A stretch of 50,549 bases of DNA from the NCBI GenBank assembly GCA_937861115.1, contig CALMBD010000112.1:1-50549 (forward strand), read 5' to 3'. Under the pieces are notes generated by a model. It made no database searches. It was given only the letters and a program-made list of their open reading frames with translations, and was not told the origin of the DNA. Made by a program: the position numbers and the translations under genes. Origin of the DNA: an uncultured Bacteroidota bacterium. Its GTDB lineage: Bacteria; Bacteroidota; Bacteroidia; Chitinophagales; Saprospiraceae. Below, piece after piece: positions 41,589-50,549 of this stretch (within the stretch, counting starts at the first letter, position 1; each line of letters starts with the position of its first letter).

Positions 41589-44500
41589 ATGATGAAACGA
41601 AAAACGAGTGTGCCTTCATTATTCCTGGTTACTGCATTGATGTTTATCGGCGCCAGCCAATGGAGCCAACTGCTGGCGATAGACTGGATTGTTACCAATG
41701 TGAATGATTCGGGCGCCGGTTCTCTTCGGAGTGCGATCAATTTCGCAAACGGGTCAGCCAACGGCTCCAATATCATTTTTGCGATACCCGGTAGCGGTCC
41801 GCACACCATCACCCTGATCACCCCGCTTCCCATCATACTTCAATCCCAGACGGTCATCGATGGCTCGACACAACCGGGCATCGAGATCGTGCCGGCGGGA
41901 ACAATGGCCAGCGGCATACGCATCCAGGCCGAATCCTGCACGGTCAAGGGGCTGCGCATTAGCGGTTTTGATGTGGGCATAACCATATTCGGCGACATCT
42001 GCAGCACCCTGATCGAGGATTGCATCATCGACCACAACCTGAAAAAGGGCATCGACTCCGGATCGGCCACCAATACACAATTCCGGAGAAACACGATGTA
42101 TTGCAATGGCGCAGCCCCGGGAGGAGACCCTGTGCTGCCTTCTTCCAACGCTCAACAGCCACCGTCGATTACGAGTGCGACAGCGACTACCATTTCCGGT
42201 ACGGCAACCTATAAACCGCCGGCGCCGGGCGTAGATAACGTTGTGGAAGTGTTTATTGCCGGTGACACGTCGTGTCAAACCGTCGGCGTACAGGGCAAAA
42301 CCTACCTTGACCAGGCCATCGTTAATCCCGACGGCACCTGGTCCATCTCGGGTAACTTCCCAACCGGAGTACCGCTCACGGCAACCGTTACCAACCCGGC
42401 CCCATGCCCTATTCCCTGCCTGTTGTATGCGGATTTCGGCTATAGTATTCTCACTGGCACAACCGTTCAGTTCACCGATATGACAGTGGGTGGCACGCCG
42501 ACTTCCTGGCAATGGGATTTTGGCGACGGTACGACCTTCAATGGAAAGTTTCCGCCCGTACATGTATACGATGATTATATTTCCTACCACGTTACCCTCA
42601 CGGTTTCGTTGATCGACGCGAATGGCGAAGTTTGTCAAAGTGTGGCTGAGATAGACATTGATCTCAACTGCCCGCTGATGCCCGAATTCGAGTCCTATCC
42701 TGATTTGGATTATTACGACCTCATTTATTTTAAGGATCTATCGTCGGGTAGCCCGGATACCTGGTCGTGGGACTTTGACGATCCGGCCAGCGGTCCGGAC
42801 AACTATTCCAATGAAGCAGAGCCTTATCATATATTCTCATCTCCCGGCACATATAATGTCTGCCTTGACATATCAGTGCTGATCAACGGCGTATCGTGTG
42901 AGGACTATATTTGCCAGGATGTAGTGGTTGAAGATCCTTGTGAAACGTTGGTGCCAGACTTTATAGCAACACCGATTGGCGGGCATTGTGTGGTAGATTT
43001 CGAAGATAATTCACTTGGCGGTCCGACTGCCTGGTTCTGGGATTTTGGTGTGCAAGGTATCTCCAGTGATACCAGCACACTTCAAAACCCTTCGTATGCT
43101 TTTCCCGGGTTTTCAGCCCATTATGTTTGTCTCACTGTTTATACTGATGCGCCATATCCATATTGCGAAAAGACTACCTGTCAATGGGTCAATCCTTATT
43201 GTGATACTTATATCACTGATAATGATTCCATCGCTACGCCATCCGGCAGTAAAGCGGCTTCTGCATACCTCCCTCCTGCCAATGCTGTGACGTCGGATTT
43301 CTCACCTGTGTTCTGCATCGGTGTTGCCGATACTACGTCTGTCAGTATTTGCGAAAACGAAACTTATCCGTTTTATGGTAACCTTTTAAACAGCTCCGGC
43401 ACCTATGACACGGTATTCGTCGCGGCAAACGGTTGCGACAGCACAATTGTGCTCATACTGACGATCAACCCGCTGCCTGTGGTCGATCTTGCCGGCGACC
43501 TGGATATTTGCTCGGGACAAACCACCCTGCTTACTGCTTCCGGCGGCGTAAGCTACCTGTGGAATACTCTGGAATCCACCACAAGTATCACTGTTGGCTC
43601 CGCCGGTATTTACAGTTTTGTTGCCACCGATATCAATGGATGCACAAACAGTATCTCTGCTACTGTAACAGTTATTAATACACCGACAGCAGATGCACCG
43701 GCAGATGTGGTGACCTGCGACAGTTATACGCTGCCCTCCCTCGGAGTAGGCAACTATTTTACCGGTTCAGGCGGTACAGGCTTTCCTCTGAATGCCGGTG
43801 ATGCGATCACCAGTACACAAACTATCTATGTGTTTGCGGAATCAGGAACAACACCCAATTGCACGGACGAAAACAGTTTTACCGTTACCATAAACGCTAC
43901 GCCAACGGCTGATGCACCGGCAGATGTGGCGGCCTGCGACAGTTATACATTGCCTGTGCTTGGCGTGGGGAATTACTTTACGGGTCCAGGCGGTACAGGT
44001 TCGGCATTAAATGCAGGTGATGCAATTACCAGCACACAAACCATTTATGTGTATGCGGAGACCGGTACAACGCCCAATTGTACAGACGAAAATAGTTTTA
44101 AAGTAACCATTAACGCTACGCCAACGGCTGATGCGCCTGCAGATGTAGAGATTTGCGATAGTTACATCCTCCCAGCCCTTGGCACAGGCAACTATTTCAC
44201 AGGTCCGGGTGGTACAGGTTCAGCGTTAAATGCCGGTGATGCGATCACCAGTACACAAACTATCTATGTGTTTGCGGAATCGGGAACAACACCCAATTGC
44301 ACGGACGAAAACAGTTTTACCGTTACCATAAACGCTACGCCAACGGCTGATGCACCGGCAGATGTGGCGGCCTGCGACAGTTATACATTGCCTGTGCTTG
44401 GCGTGGGGAATTACTTTACGGGTCCAGGCGGTACAGGTTCGGCATTAAATGCCGGTGACGCGATCACCAGCACGCAAACTCTCTATGTGTATGCGGAGAC

Positions 44501-47500
44501 CGGCACAACGCCAAACTGCACAGACGAAAATAGTTTTACCGTAACCATTCTGCCCGCACCAACAGCCGATGCTCCGGCAGATGAAACAGCCTGCGACAGT
44601 TATACATTACCCGCCCTTGGCGTGGGGAATTACTTTACAGGCCCAGGCGGTACAGGTTCGGCACTAAATGCCGGTGATGCAATAATTACCAGTTCGCAAA
44701 CTCTATATGTGTATGCAGAAACAGGTACAAACCCAAACTGTACAGACGAAAACATCTTTACCGTTACCATTCTTCCTCCACCGACAGCCGATGCGCCGGC
44801 CGATGAAACAGCCTGCGACAGTTATACTTTACCCGCCCTTGGCGTGGGGAATTACTTTACAGGTCCCGGCGGTACGGGTTTGGCATTAAATGCCGGTGAT
44901 GTGATCACTAGTACGCAGACTATTTATGTTTATGCGGAAACGGGCACAACACCCAATTGCACGGACGAAAACAGTTTTACGGTAACGATTAATACCACCC
45001 CGACGGCCGATGCACTCGCAGATGAGGCGGCTTGCGATAGTTATACCCTGCTATCCCTTGGAACGGGCAACTATTTCACGGCGCCGGGCGGAACAGGTAC
45101 TCCCCTCAGTGCCGGTGACGCGATCACCAGTTCGCAGACCGTTTATGTGTATGCGGAGACGGGAACAACACCCAACTGCTCTACAGAGACCAGTTTTGAT
45201 GTGACGATCAACACCACCCCGACGGCCGATGCACTCGCTGATGAGGCGACTTGTGATAGTTATACCTTGCTATCCCTTGGAACAGGCGACTATTTTACGG
45301 CTCCGGGCGGCACGGGAACTTTGCTCAGCGCAGGTGACGCGATCACCAGTTCGCAGACGGTCTATGTGTATGCCGAGTCCGGGACAATACCCAATTGCGT
45401 TTCGGAGACCAGTTTTGATGTGACAATCAATACCACCCCGACGGCTGATGCACTCGCTGATGAGGCGACTTGCGACAGTTATACCCTGTTATCCCTTGGA
45501 ACGGGCAATTATTTCACGGCGCCGGGCGGAACAGGTACTCCGCTCAGTGCAGGGGATGCAATCACCAATTCGCAAACCATTTATGTGTATGCAGAGTCGG
45601 GAACAACACCCAACTGCTCTACAGAGACCAGTTTTGATGTGACAATCAATACCACCCCAACAGTAAACGCACCGGCAGACGTCGTGGCGTGCAACGGTTA
45701 TACCTTGTTGTCTCTTGGGGCAGGCGATTATTATACTGCACCCGGTGGTGCGGGCACTTTGTTGAACGCAGGCGATCTGGTCAGCAGCACACAAACCATA
45801 TATGTGTACGCAGCGTCAGGCACAACGCCAAACTGTGTCAGTGAGGAAAGTTTTACGGTGACAACTGCGCCTGTTGTCGACGCGCCGGCAGACGTTGAAT
45901 TTTGTGACAGTTATACGCTTCCTGCGCTTGTTTCCGGCAATTATTTCACCGGACCGGGTGGCACAGGCACTGCATTGAATGCAGGAGACCTGATCAGTAG
46001 TTCGCAGACGGTTTATGTGTATGCGGAGACGGGTACTACACCAAATTGCATTGACGAAAACAGTTTTGCCATTACGATCAATGCAACACCGACAGTTGAT
46101 GCCGTTTCGGACGTAGCGGCATGCGACAGTTACACCCTGTTGTCTTTGGGAACGGGCAATTATTTCACCGGACCGGGTGGCACAGGTACCGCATTGAACG
46201 CAGGAGACCTGATCAGCAGTTCGCAGACCGTTTATGTGTATGCAGAAACGGGAACCACGCCCAATTGTGCCGATGAGGCGAGCTTTACGGTAACGGTCAA
46301 TGCAACACCGACTGTCGACATCCTCACGGATGAGGCGGTGTGCGACAGTTACACCTTGCTTCCGCTCGGATCAGGCGCCTATTTCACCGGACCAGGTGGT
46401 ACGGGCAATATTCTGAATGTGGGTGATGCCATCCTGAGCACCCAGATGGTATATGTGTATGCGGAGACGGGTACCACACCGAATTGTGCAGATGAAAGCA
46501 GTTTTACGGTTACTGTCAGTAATACGGTTGTGGCTGATGCCCCGGCGGACGTGGCGGCCTGCGACAGTTACATCCTGCCTGCCCTCGGTGCGGGAAATTA
46601 CTTTACAGGATCGGGGGGGACAGGCTTATCACTAAGTCCCGGCGACACCATTATCAGCACACAGACACTTTTTGTCTATACAGAATCGGCTACAACGCCG
46701 AACTGTACGGATGAAAACAGTTTCACCGTCACCATTTCGCCTAGTCCTGTCGTCAGTGCTCCTCTGGACGTGACCGCGTGCGACAGTTATACACTGCCCG
46801 ATCTGAATGCGGGTAAATACTTTACCGGTCCGGGCGGCACAGGCAGCCAGTTGAACACCGGCGATGTGATTACCGGTACACAAACGATCTATGTATTTGC
46901 CGCATCGGCAATTAACACGGCCTGTACAGACGAGAATAGTTTCATCGTAACAATCATACCGGCACCAGTAGTCGATGAGCCGGCAAATGTGATCAGTTGC
47001 GGCAATTATACGCTCCCTGCATTGGGAGTAGGCAACTACTTTACCGGTCCGGGTGGTACGGGTACCGCATTGAGTGCCGGAGATGTCATTACCAGCGCAC
47101 AGACCCTCTATGTATACGCCGAAACCGGAACAATCCCGAATTGTACGGATGAGCACATTTTCACCGTAACCACTACCCTCATGGTGAATGCGCCGGCTGA
47201 TGCGGCTGTCTGCGACAAGTATATTCTTCCGGACCTGACCCTGGGCAATTATTTTACCAATACCGGAGGCGGCGGTGACGAGTTGTTTGCAGGAGACACC
47301 ATCAGCAGCACACAGACAATATATGTGTATGCACAAACGGCAACAACGCCCAACTGCACGGATGAAGCAACCTTTACTGTAACCGTAACCGGTCCGCCGA
47401 CCGCTGCAATCCTCGGAGACACGGATATTTGTAAAGGAGATATCACAACCTTCACCGCTACCGGTGGTACGGCTTATGTTTGGAATACTTCAGCCAATTC

Positions 47501-49427
47501 GGATGCTATCAGCGCTGACACGGCGGGCACCTACAGTGTCACCGTCACCGATGCAAACGGCTGCACTGATGCAACTGCCGTCAACCTGACCGTCAACCCC
47601 CTGCCGGTTGTAGCCATTGCCGGTGATCTGACCCTCTGTCCCGGCGAAAGCACCACCCTTTCCGCCTCTGGCGGCTTAAGTTATTTGTGGAGTACCACTG
47701 AAACGTCAATGTCTATTACAGTCAGTGCTGCCGGAGACTACTCGGTTGTCGCGACGGATGCGAATTCATGCACCGCAGCCGAAACGGCAACGGTTACGGT
47801 TGTCAACTGTGACGACCTGACTGCCGATTTTACCGTCAGTCAGGATATTGCCTGTGTAAAGCATCTGGTATATTTTACTGACCAGTCGTCGCCCAATACA
47901 ACGAACTGGTTCTGGGATTTCGGCAACGGCAACTACAGCAACAGCCAGAATCCATTCGATATTTACCCGGATACGGGAACCTACACTGTTACGCTTATCG
48001 CAACCGACAGTGTCACCTCCTTCTCGGATACCTCCTACCATCAGATTTATGTCTATCCGCACGTAGTCGCGGATTTTATCTGGGCCATTCCGGATAGTTG
48101 TAATTCGAACATGGTTGACTATACCGATATTTCACAGTCGTTGTTCCCGATCGCCAGTTGGAAATGGAATTTTGGAGACGGCAATTATACATCCGAACAA
48201 AACCCGACAAACACATATGCCGAATACGACATTGAAAATGTCGGCCTCGTGATCATTGATATTTACGGCTGTGTGGATTCGATTAACCTGGATGTTCCTG
48301 TCCTGAATCTCGCCTCTCCGGGAGATAAGGCCAATGCAGGGGAAGACCTCCTGCTTTGCCAGCAGCCGTCGGTGGTCAACCTGGCTTCTACACCGTCTTC
48401 GTTGCCCAATGTGACCGGATATTGGTCGCAATCGCAGGCCCAGGCGCAGGCAGGTGTCGTTATTGCCGATCCGACAAACCCCAATACAGAGGTTTCGGGA
48501 TTGCAATCAGACAATATCTACACCTTTACCTGGACGCTTAGCGCCAGTCCCTGCGGCGATTACGCTTCCGATGAGGTAGTCGTCGACCTGACGGCCGGAT
48601 TCCTTGAACAGGCCAACGCAGGCGCAGACCAGCACACCTGCCCGCAGGAAACGAATGTGTTGTTGCTTGCCAACGCGCCTGCCGGCACGACTGGTATGTG
48701 GACGACGGTCGGTACAGCAACCATTGATTCGCCGGTAGATGCAGAAACTGCCGCCAGTAACCTGTCGACCGGGGAAAACATGTTTATCTGGACACTTTCT
48801 TCCGATGATTGTCCCGACTACTCCTCCGACACCATGTTGGTATCGGCCTATGGTGATTTGGTGGTGTTGAACGACACGTTTTTCAATCTGGGCAATCCGC
48901 CCAACGTCCGGCTTTATATCCTGGCCAACGATATTTTGCCCAATTCGCCGGAAATTAATGTTGACTTGATCACAACGCCATTGGGAGGAAATCTGAGTGC
49001 CAATCCCGACGGCAGTTACACCTTTACCGCACCTTCGGAATTGACCGAAAACAGCCGGTTTATTTACCAGGTTTGTGTGGAGGACTGCCCTGCTTTGTGT
49101 GCCACCGCCGAAGTAACCCTGCTGGCGAGGCTGCCATCCAGCCCCATCCCGCCGTTGGAGCCGCCGGCTAACGTCATTACCCCGAACGGCGACGGAACCG
49201 GTGATGCTGCAATCATTCCCAACCTTCAGGATTACCCGAACGGCGTGGAATTTATCGTCCTCAGTCGCTGGGGTGATGTGGTATTCCAGACAAAAAATTA
49301 CGACAACAACTGGAAAGGCACCAACAACAGCGGAAAAGCATTGCCCGATGGCACTTACTACTATATCATCCGGGCAGGCGTACAGGATGAACAGGTTTTA
49401 CAAGGCACCATAACCATCCTGAGATGA
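41589..49427 (+). CDS. Giant T9SS type B adhesin with 17 tandem modules
   Basis: About 2612 residues from the ATG at 41589, which gives a signal peptide (MMKRKTSVPSLFLVTALMFIG...LLA); 41538 is an alternative start. Layout: a short beta-helix region (about 35-180, 'VTNVNDSGAGSLRSAINFANGS'); an Ig-like and three PKD domains (to ~560, 'WQWDFGDGTTF'); Ig-like domains; 17 tandem ~73-residue modules (nt 43689-47402), each with a conserved Cys pair (CDSYTLP and PNC); two more Ig-like domains; two PKD domains ('WFWDFGNGNYSNSQNP'); further Ig-like and cadherin-like domains. A gliding-motility/CHU_C domain ends it ('NVITPNGDGTGDAAIIPNL...LPDGTYYYIIRAG'). It resembles SprB-type adhesins and should be displayed on the surface by T9SS. 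The SprF-like gene follows within 37 bp. Confidence 0.9.
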   Translation: MMKRKTSVPSLFLVTALMFIGASQWSQLLAIDWIVTNVNDSGAGSLRSAINFANGSANGSNIIFAIPGSGPHTITLITPLPIILQSQTVIDGSTQPGIEIVPAGTMASGIRIQAESCTVKGLRISGFDVGITIFGDICSTLIEDCIIDHNLKKGIDSGSATNTQFRRNTMYCNGAAPGGDPVLPSSNAQQPPSITSATATTISGTATYKPPAPGVDNVVEVFIAGDTSCQTVGVQGKTYLDQAIVNPDGTWSISGNFPTGVPLTATVTNPAPCPIPCLLYADFGYSILTGTTVQFTDMTVGGTPTSWQWDFGDGTTFNGKFPPVHVYDDYISYHVTLTVSLIDANGEVCQSVAEIDIDLNCPLMPEFESYPDLDYYDLIYFKDLSSGSPDTWSWDFDDPASGPDNYSNEAEPYHIFSSPGTYNVCLDISVLINGVSCEDYICQDVVVEDPCETLVPDFIATPIGGHCVVDFEDNSLGGPTAWFWDFGVQGISSDTSTLQNPSYAFPGFSAHYVCLTVYTDAPYPYCEKTTCQWVNPYCDTYITDNDSIATPSGSKAASAYLPPANAVTSDFSPVFCIGVADTTSVSICENETYPFYGNLLNSSGTYDTVFVAANGCDSTIVLILTINPLPVVDLAGDLDICSGQTTLLTASGGVSYLWNTLESTTSITVGSAGIYSFVATDINGCTNSISATVTVINTPTADAPADVVTCDSYTLPSLGVGNYFTGSGGTGFPLNAGDAITSTQTIYVFAESGTTPNCTDENSFTVTINATPTADAPADVAACDSYTLPVLGVGNYFTGPGGTGSALNAGDAITSTQTIYVYAETGTTPNCTDENSFKVTINATPTADAPADVEICDSYILPALGTGNYFTGPGGTGSALNAGDAITSTQTIYVFAESGTTPNCTDENSFTVTINATPTADAPADVAACDSYTLPVLGVGNYFTGPGGTGSALNAGDAITSTQTLYVYAETGTTPNCTDENSFTVTILPAPTADAPADETACDSYTLPALGVGNYFTGPGGTGSALNAGDAIITSSQTLYVYAETGTNPNCTDENIFTVTILPPPTADAPADETACDSYTLPALGVGNYFTGPGGTGLALNAGDVITSTQTIYVYAETGTTPNCTDENSFTVTINTTPTADALADEAACDSYTLLSLGTGNYFTAPGGTGTPLSAGDAITSSQTVYVYAETGTTPNCSTETSFDVTINTTPTADALADEATCDSYTLLSLGTGDYFTAPGGTGTLLSAGDAITSSQTVYVYAESGTIPNCVSETSFDVTINTTPTADALADEATCDSYTLLSLGTGNYFTAPGGTGTPLSAGDAITNSQTIYVYAESGTTPNCSTETSFDVTINTTPTVNAPADVVACNGYTLLSLGAGDYYTAPGGAGTLLNAGDLVSSTQTIYVYAASGTTPNCVSEESFTVTTAPVVDAPADVEFCDSYTLPALVSGNYFTGPGGTGTALNAGDLISSSQTVYVYAETGTTPNCIDENSFAITINATPTVDAVSDVAACDSYTLLSLGTGNYFTGPGGTGTALNAGDLISSSQTVYVYAETGTTPNCADEASFTVTVNATPTVDILTDEAVCDSYTLLPLGSGAYFTGPGGTGNILNVGDAILSTQMVYVYAETGTTPNCADESSFTVTVSNTVVADAPADVAACDSYILPALGAGNYFTGSGGTGLSLSPGDTIISTQTLFVYTESATTPNCTDENSFTVTISPSPVVSAPLDVTACDSYTLPDLNAGKYFTGPGGTGSQLNTGDVITGTQTIYVFAASAINTACTDENSFIVTIIPAPVVDEPANVISCGNYTLPALGVGNYFTGPGGTGTALSAGDVITSAQTLYVYAETGTIPNCTDEHIFTVTTTLMVNAPADAAVCDKYILPDLTLGNYFTNTGGGGDELFAGDTISSTQTIYVYAQTATTPNCTDEATFTVTVTGPPTAAILGDTDICKGDITTFTATGGTAYVWNTSANSDAISADTAGTYSVTVTDANGCTDATAVNLTVNPLPVVAIAGDLTLCPGESTTLSASGGLSYLWSTTETSMSITVSAAGDYSVVATDANSCTAAETATVTVVNCDDLTADFTVSQDIACVKHLVYFTDQSSPNTTNWFWDFGNGNYSNSQNPFDIYPDTGTYTVTLIATDSVTSFSDTSYHQIYVYPHVVADFIWAIPDSCNSNMVDYTDISQSLFPIASWKWNFGDGNYTSEQNPTNTYAEYDIENVGLVIIDIYGCVDSINLDVPVLNLASPGDKANAGEDLLLCQQPSVVNLASTPSSLPNVTGYWSQSQAQAQAGVVIADPTNPNTEVSGLQSDNIYTFTWTLSASPCGDYASDEVVVDLTAGFLEQANAGADQHTCPQETNVLLLANAPAGTTGMWTTVGTATIDSPVDAETAASNLSTGENMFIWTLSSDDCPDYSSDTMLVSAYGDLVVLNDTFFNLGNPPNVRLYILANDILPNSPEINVDLITTPLGGNLSANPDGSYTFTAPSELTENSRFIYQVCVEDCPALCATAEVTLLARLPSSPIPPLEPPANVITPNGDGTGDAAIIPNLQDYPNGVEFIVLSRWGDVVFQTKNYDNNWKGTNNSGKALPDGTYYYIIRAGVQDEQVLQGTITILR
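43689..47402 (+). repeat. 17 tandem ~219-bp repeats within the giant adhesin gene
   Basis: Period is ~219 bp (73 codons, small variations). Modules 1-2 and 3-4 share a nearly identical tract (from about 43803 and 44241, exactly 438 bp apart, one mismatch seen in ~217 bp), which shows a recent two-module duplication. Modules 7-9 (from about 45000) form a second homogeneous group with 'ADALADEA' and 'STETSFDV' variants. Modules 13-17 are the most divergent. All 17 keep both Cys. This is coding, not CRISPR: units lack spacers and the frame is preserved throughout. Confidence 0.9.
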
Positions 49428-49463
49428 TTGAACCTCCTTCCAACCATTTTCTCCACCAGAAAA

Positions 49464-50417
49464 ATGAAAATCATGGCAAAATATATAGTTCTTTTCCTGC
49501 TTTGCGGCCTGTTTTCCACGGGCCTTGGCGCACAACAGTTGCCTGTTTTTAACCAATATACCGAATTGCAGAACTACCTGAATCCGGCCGGCATTCCGGT
49601 CGATTACCTGCAATACAACCAGACCAGGGTGGCTGGCATCAGTTTCCGCCGCCAATGGGTGAACATCAAGGATGCGCCGGCAACCGGACTCGCACATTTC
49701 AATTACATCCGGGAGGATGCCAATCTGTCTGTATTCGGGGGTTTACTGGTCAATGACCAGACCGGCCCGACCGGAACAACCGGGTTGTACGCCCGTTATT
49801 CCTACCAGATCAGGCCCTCGACCCGCGAAAACCTGCTTATTGGATTTGGGTTAAGTGCGGGCCTCGTACAGCACCGCGCCCGTGCCGCAGAATTGCAATT
49901 CGATCCGGATGACCTCCTGTCCGGCATCAGGCAGGGTAATTTTCTGCCCGATTTTGGCATGGGCATTAATGTGGTCTATTACCCGGAAAAAGGACGGAAG
50001 TACTATGCCGGCTTGTCCATGCCGCAGACTGCGGGTATACGGGCAAAATTTAAAGGCTTGGGTGGCAGCGATTTGTCCATACAACAGGCGGCGCATATCT
50101 ACCTTAATGGCGGGGTTATTTTCCCGTCCGGCCAGAACGGGTTTATTGAGCCCTCTTTCTGGTTGAAATATGCGCCCAACGTACCGATGCACCTCGATAT
50201 TAATATCAGGCAGAAATTTGCCAACAACTTCTGGATCGGCGGCGGATACTCCACTTCCAATGCCATTCACATTGAAACCGGCATCATTCTCACCCAATTG
50301 TTGCGGCTCGAAAACTCGCTTGTGCGGGTCGGGTACAGCTTCGATTACAACATTTCCAGTTTTGGCAATGTATTCGGAACGAGCCATGAATTGACGGTGA
50401 GTTATGCGTGGAACTGA
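49464..50417 (+). CDS. PorP/SprF family T9SS outer-membrane protein
   Basis: About 317 residues from the ATG at 49464 (ATG at 49473 possible). A signal peptide ends 'GLGAQQLPVFNQYTELQNYLNPAG', the conserved N-terminus of PorP/SprF proteins (QxPxFxQYxxxxxxxNPA). The body is a beta-barrel with 'RRQWVNIKDAPATGLAHFNY', 'VFGGLLVNDQTGPTGTTGLYARYSYQI', 'LIGFGLSAGLVQHRARA', and the C-terminal 'SYDFNISSFGNVFGTSHELTVSYAW'-like strand set (here VGYSFDYNISSF...). SprF of Flavobacterium johnsoniae is needed for export of the adhesin SprB encoded just upstream. The gene order here is the same, so this protein is the probable export or anchoring partner of the preceding giant adhesin. Confidence 0.93.
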   Translation: MKIMAKYIVLFLLCGLFSTGLGAQQLPVFNQYTELQNYLNPAGIPVDYLQYNQTRVAGISFRRQWVNIKDAPATGLAHFNYIREDANLSVFGGLLVNDQTGPTGTTGLYARYSYQIRPSTRENLLIGFGLSAGLVQHRARAAELQFDPDDLLSGIRQGNFLPDFGMGINVVYYPEKGRKYYAGLSMPQTAGIRAKFKGLGGSDLSIQQAAHIYLNGGVIFPSGQNGFIEPSFWLKYAPNVPMHLDINIRQKFANNFWIGGGYSTSNAIHIETGIILTQLLRLENSLVRVGYSFDYNISSFGNVFGTSHELTVSYAWN

Positions 50418-50424
50418 GTGGTTG

Positions 50425-50546
50425 ATGGCACACTGATGACGCTATATATGGCACGCTGATGACGCTGATTAAGCGGATTGGCGCAGATTAATATGTAGAG
50501 TGGATGGCACGCTGATGACGCTGATTAAGCGGATTGGCGCGGATAA
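50425..50546 (+). repeat. Short tandem intergenic repeat, continuing out of the window
   Basis: Two copies of a 37-bp core (ATGGCACGCTGATGACGCTG then ATTAAGCGGATTGGCGC) lie at 50448-50484 and 50504-50540, 56 bp apart. A shorter first copy (ATGGCACACTGATGACGCT) is at 50425-50443. Each full copy continues as GCGCAGATTAAT or GCGGATAAAT. Similar 'CGCTGAT...GCGGATTGGCGCAGAT' strings are dispersed between genes in many Bacteroidota. No ORF is supported. The array is cut by the window end. Confidence 0.85.
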
Positions 50547-50549
50547 ATG

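Noticed and set aside
46632-47336. Minus-strand ORF of 234 codons in the adhesin repeats (and a similar one at 41754-42638)
   Set aside because: Cys/Ile/Arg-rich sequence with no family; it is the complement of the conserved adhesin frame.
43689-47402. Regular repeats as a possible CRISPR array
   Set aside because: Units are ~219 bp, contiguous, in frame and coding, without spacers or cas genes.

Overview
The window is a piece of a Bacteroidota chromosome of roughly 50% GC or slightly above. The evidence is a TonB-dependent receptor with a carboxypeptidase-regulatory N-domain, type IX secretion (T9SS) sorting domains of both the type A and gliding/CHU_C (type B) kinds, a PorP/SprF protein, a one-protein hybrid two-component system (HTCS), DUF5683/DUF5689/DUF423/DUF6580 proteins, and repeated occurrences of the Bacteroidota -7 promoter box TAnnTTTG, twice with a TTTG -33 box at exactly 21 nt. 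The protein repertoire (metacaspases on propellers, giant PKD/Ig-like adhesins) recalls the Saprospiria/Chitinophagia group, but this placement is an inference.

The left part (1-24.7 kb) is mostly housekeeping and envelope genes. It holds the 3' end of a T9SS cargo protein, a GH73-type glucosaminidase, a rhomboid protease, a DUF5683 protein, a DUF5689/choice-of-anchor-J lipoprotein with its TonB-dependent receptor, and a divergent secreted endonuclease/exonuclease/phosphatase-fold hydrolase. These are followed by a small exported protein overlapping valS, valS, an OmpA protein with six thrombospondin-3 calcium repeats, smc, an M1 metallopeptidase, a DUF6580 membrane protein, a hotdog acyl-CoA thioesterase, a large membrane-anchored DUF3352-like/propeller protein, a DUF423 membrane protein and a T9SS-secreted M43 metalloprotease. 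Convergent pairs are packed with 5-16 bp between stop codons.

The middle part (25-28.6 kb) has a CotH-like exported protein, a tRNA-Ser(TGA) with a very strong terminator, an 83-bp nested inverted repeat, a prohibitin/SPFH lipoprotein and a TPR protein.

The right part (28.7-41.4 kb) is the most unusual region. An exported WD40(14 blades)-caspase protein is transcribed divergently from a giant HTCS that itself has about 14 sensor-propeller blades. Directly behind the HTCS lies an operon of a papain-like (C1) protease fused to a DUF4384 domain and a second caspase protein carrying a seven-bladed propeller. Three phased direct half-sites (GTTACA/GATACA/GTTACA, 21 and 20 bp apart) precede the C1-caspase operon next to a weak -7 box. 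I propose that this is a signal-regulated envelope protease system with two caspases, a papain-like protease and an HTCS regulator.

The end (41.5-50.4 kb) carries a 2.6-kb-codon adhesin with 17 tandem ~73-residue modules and a type B T9SS signal, followed by its probable PorP/SprF outer-membrane partner and a short dispersed-type tandem repeat.
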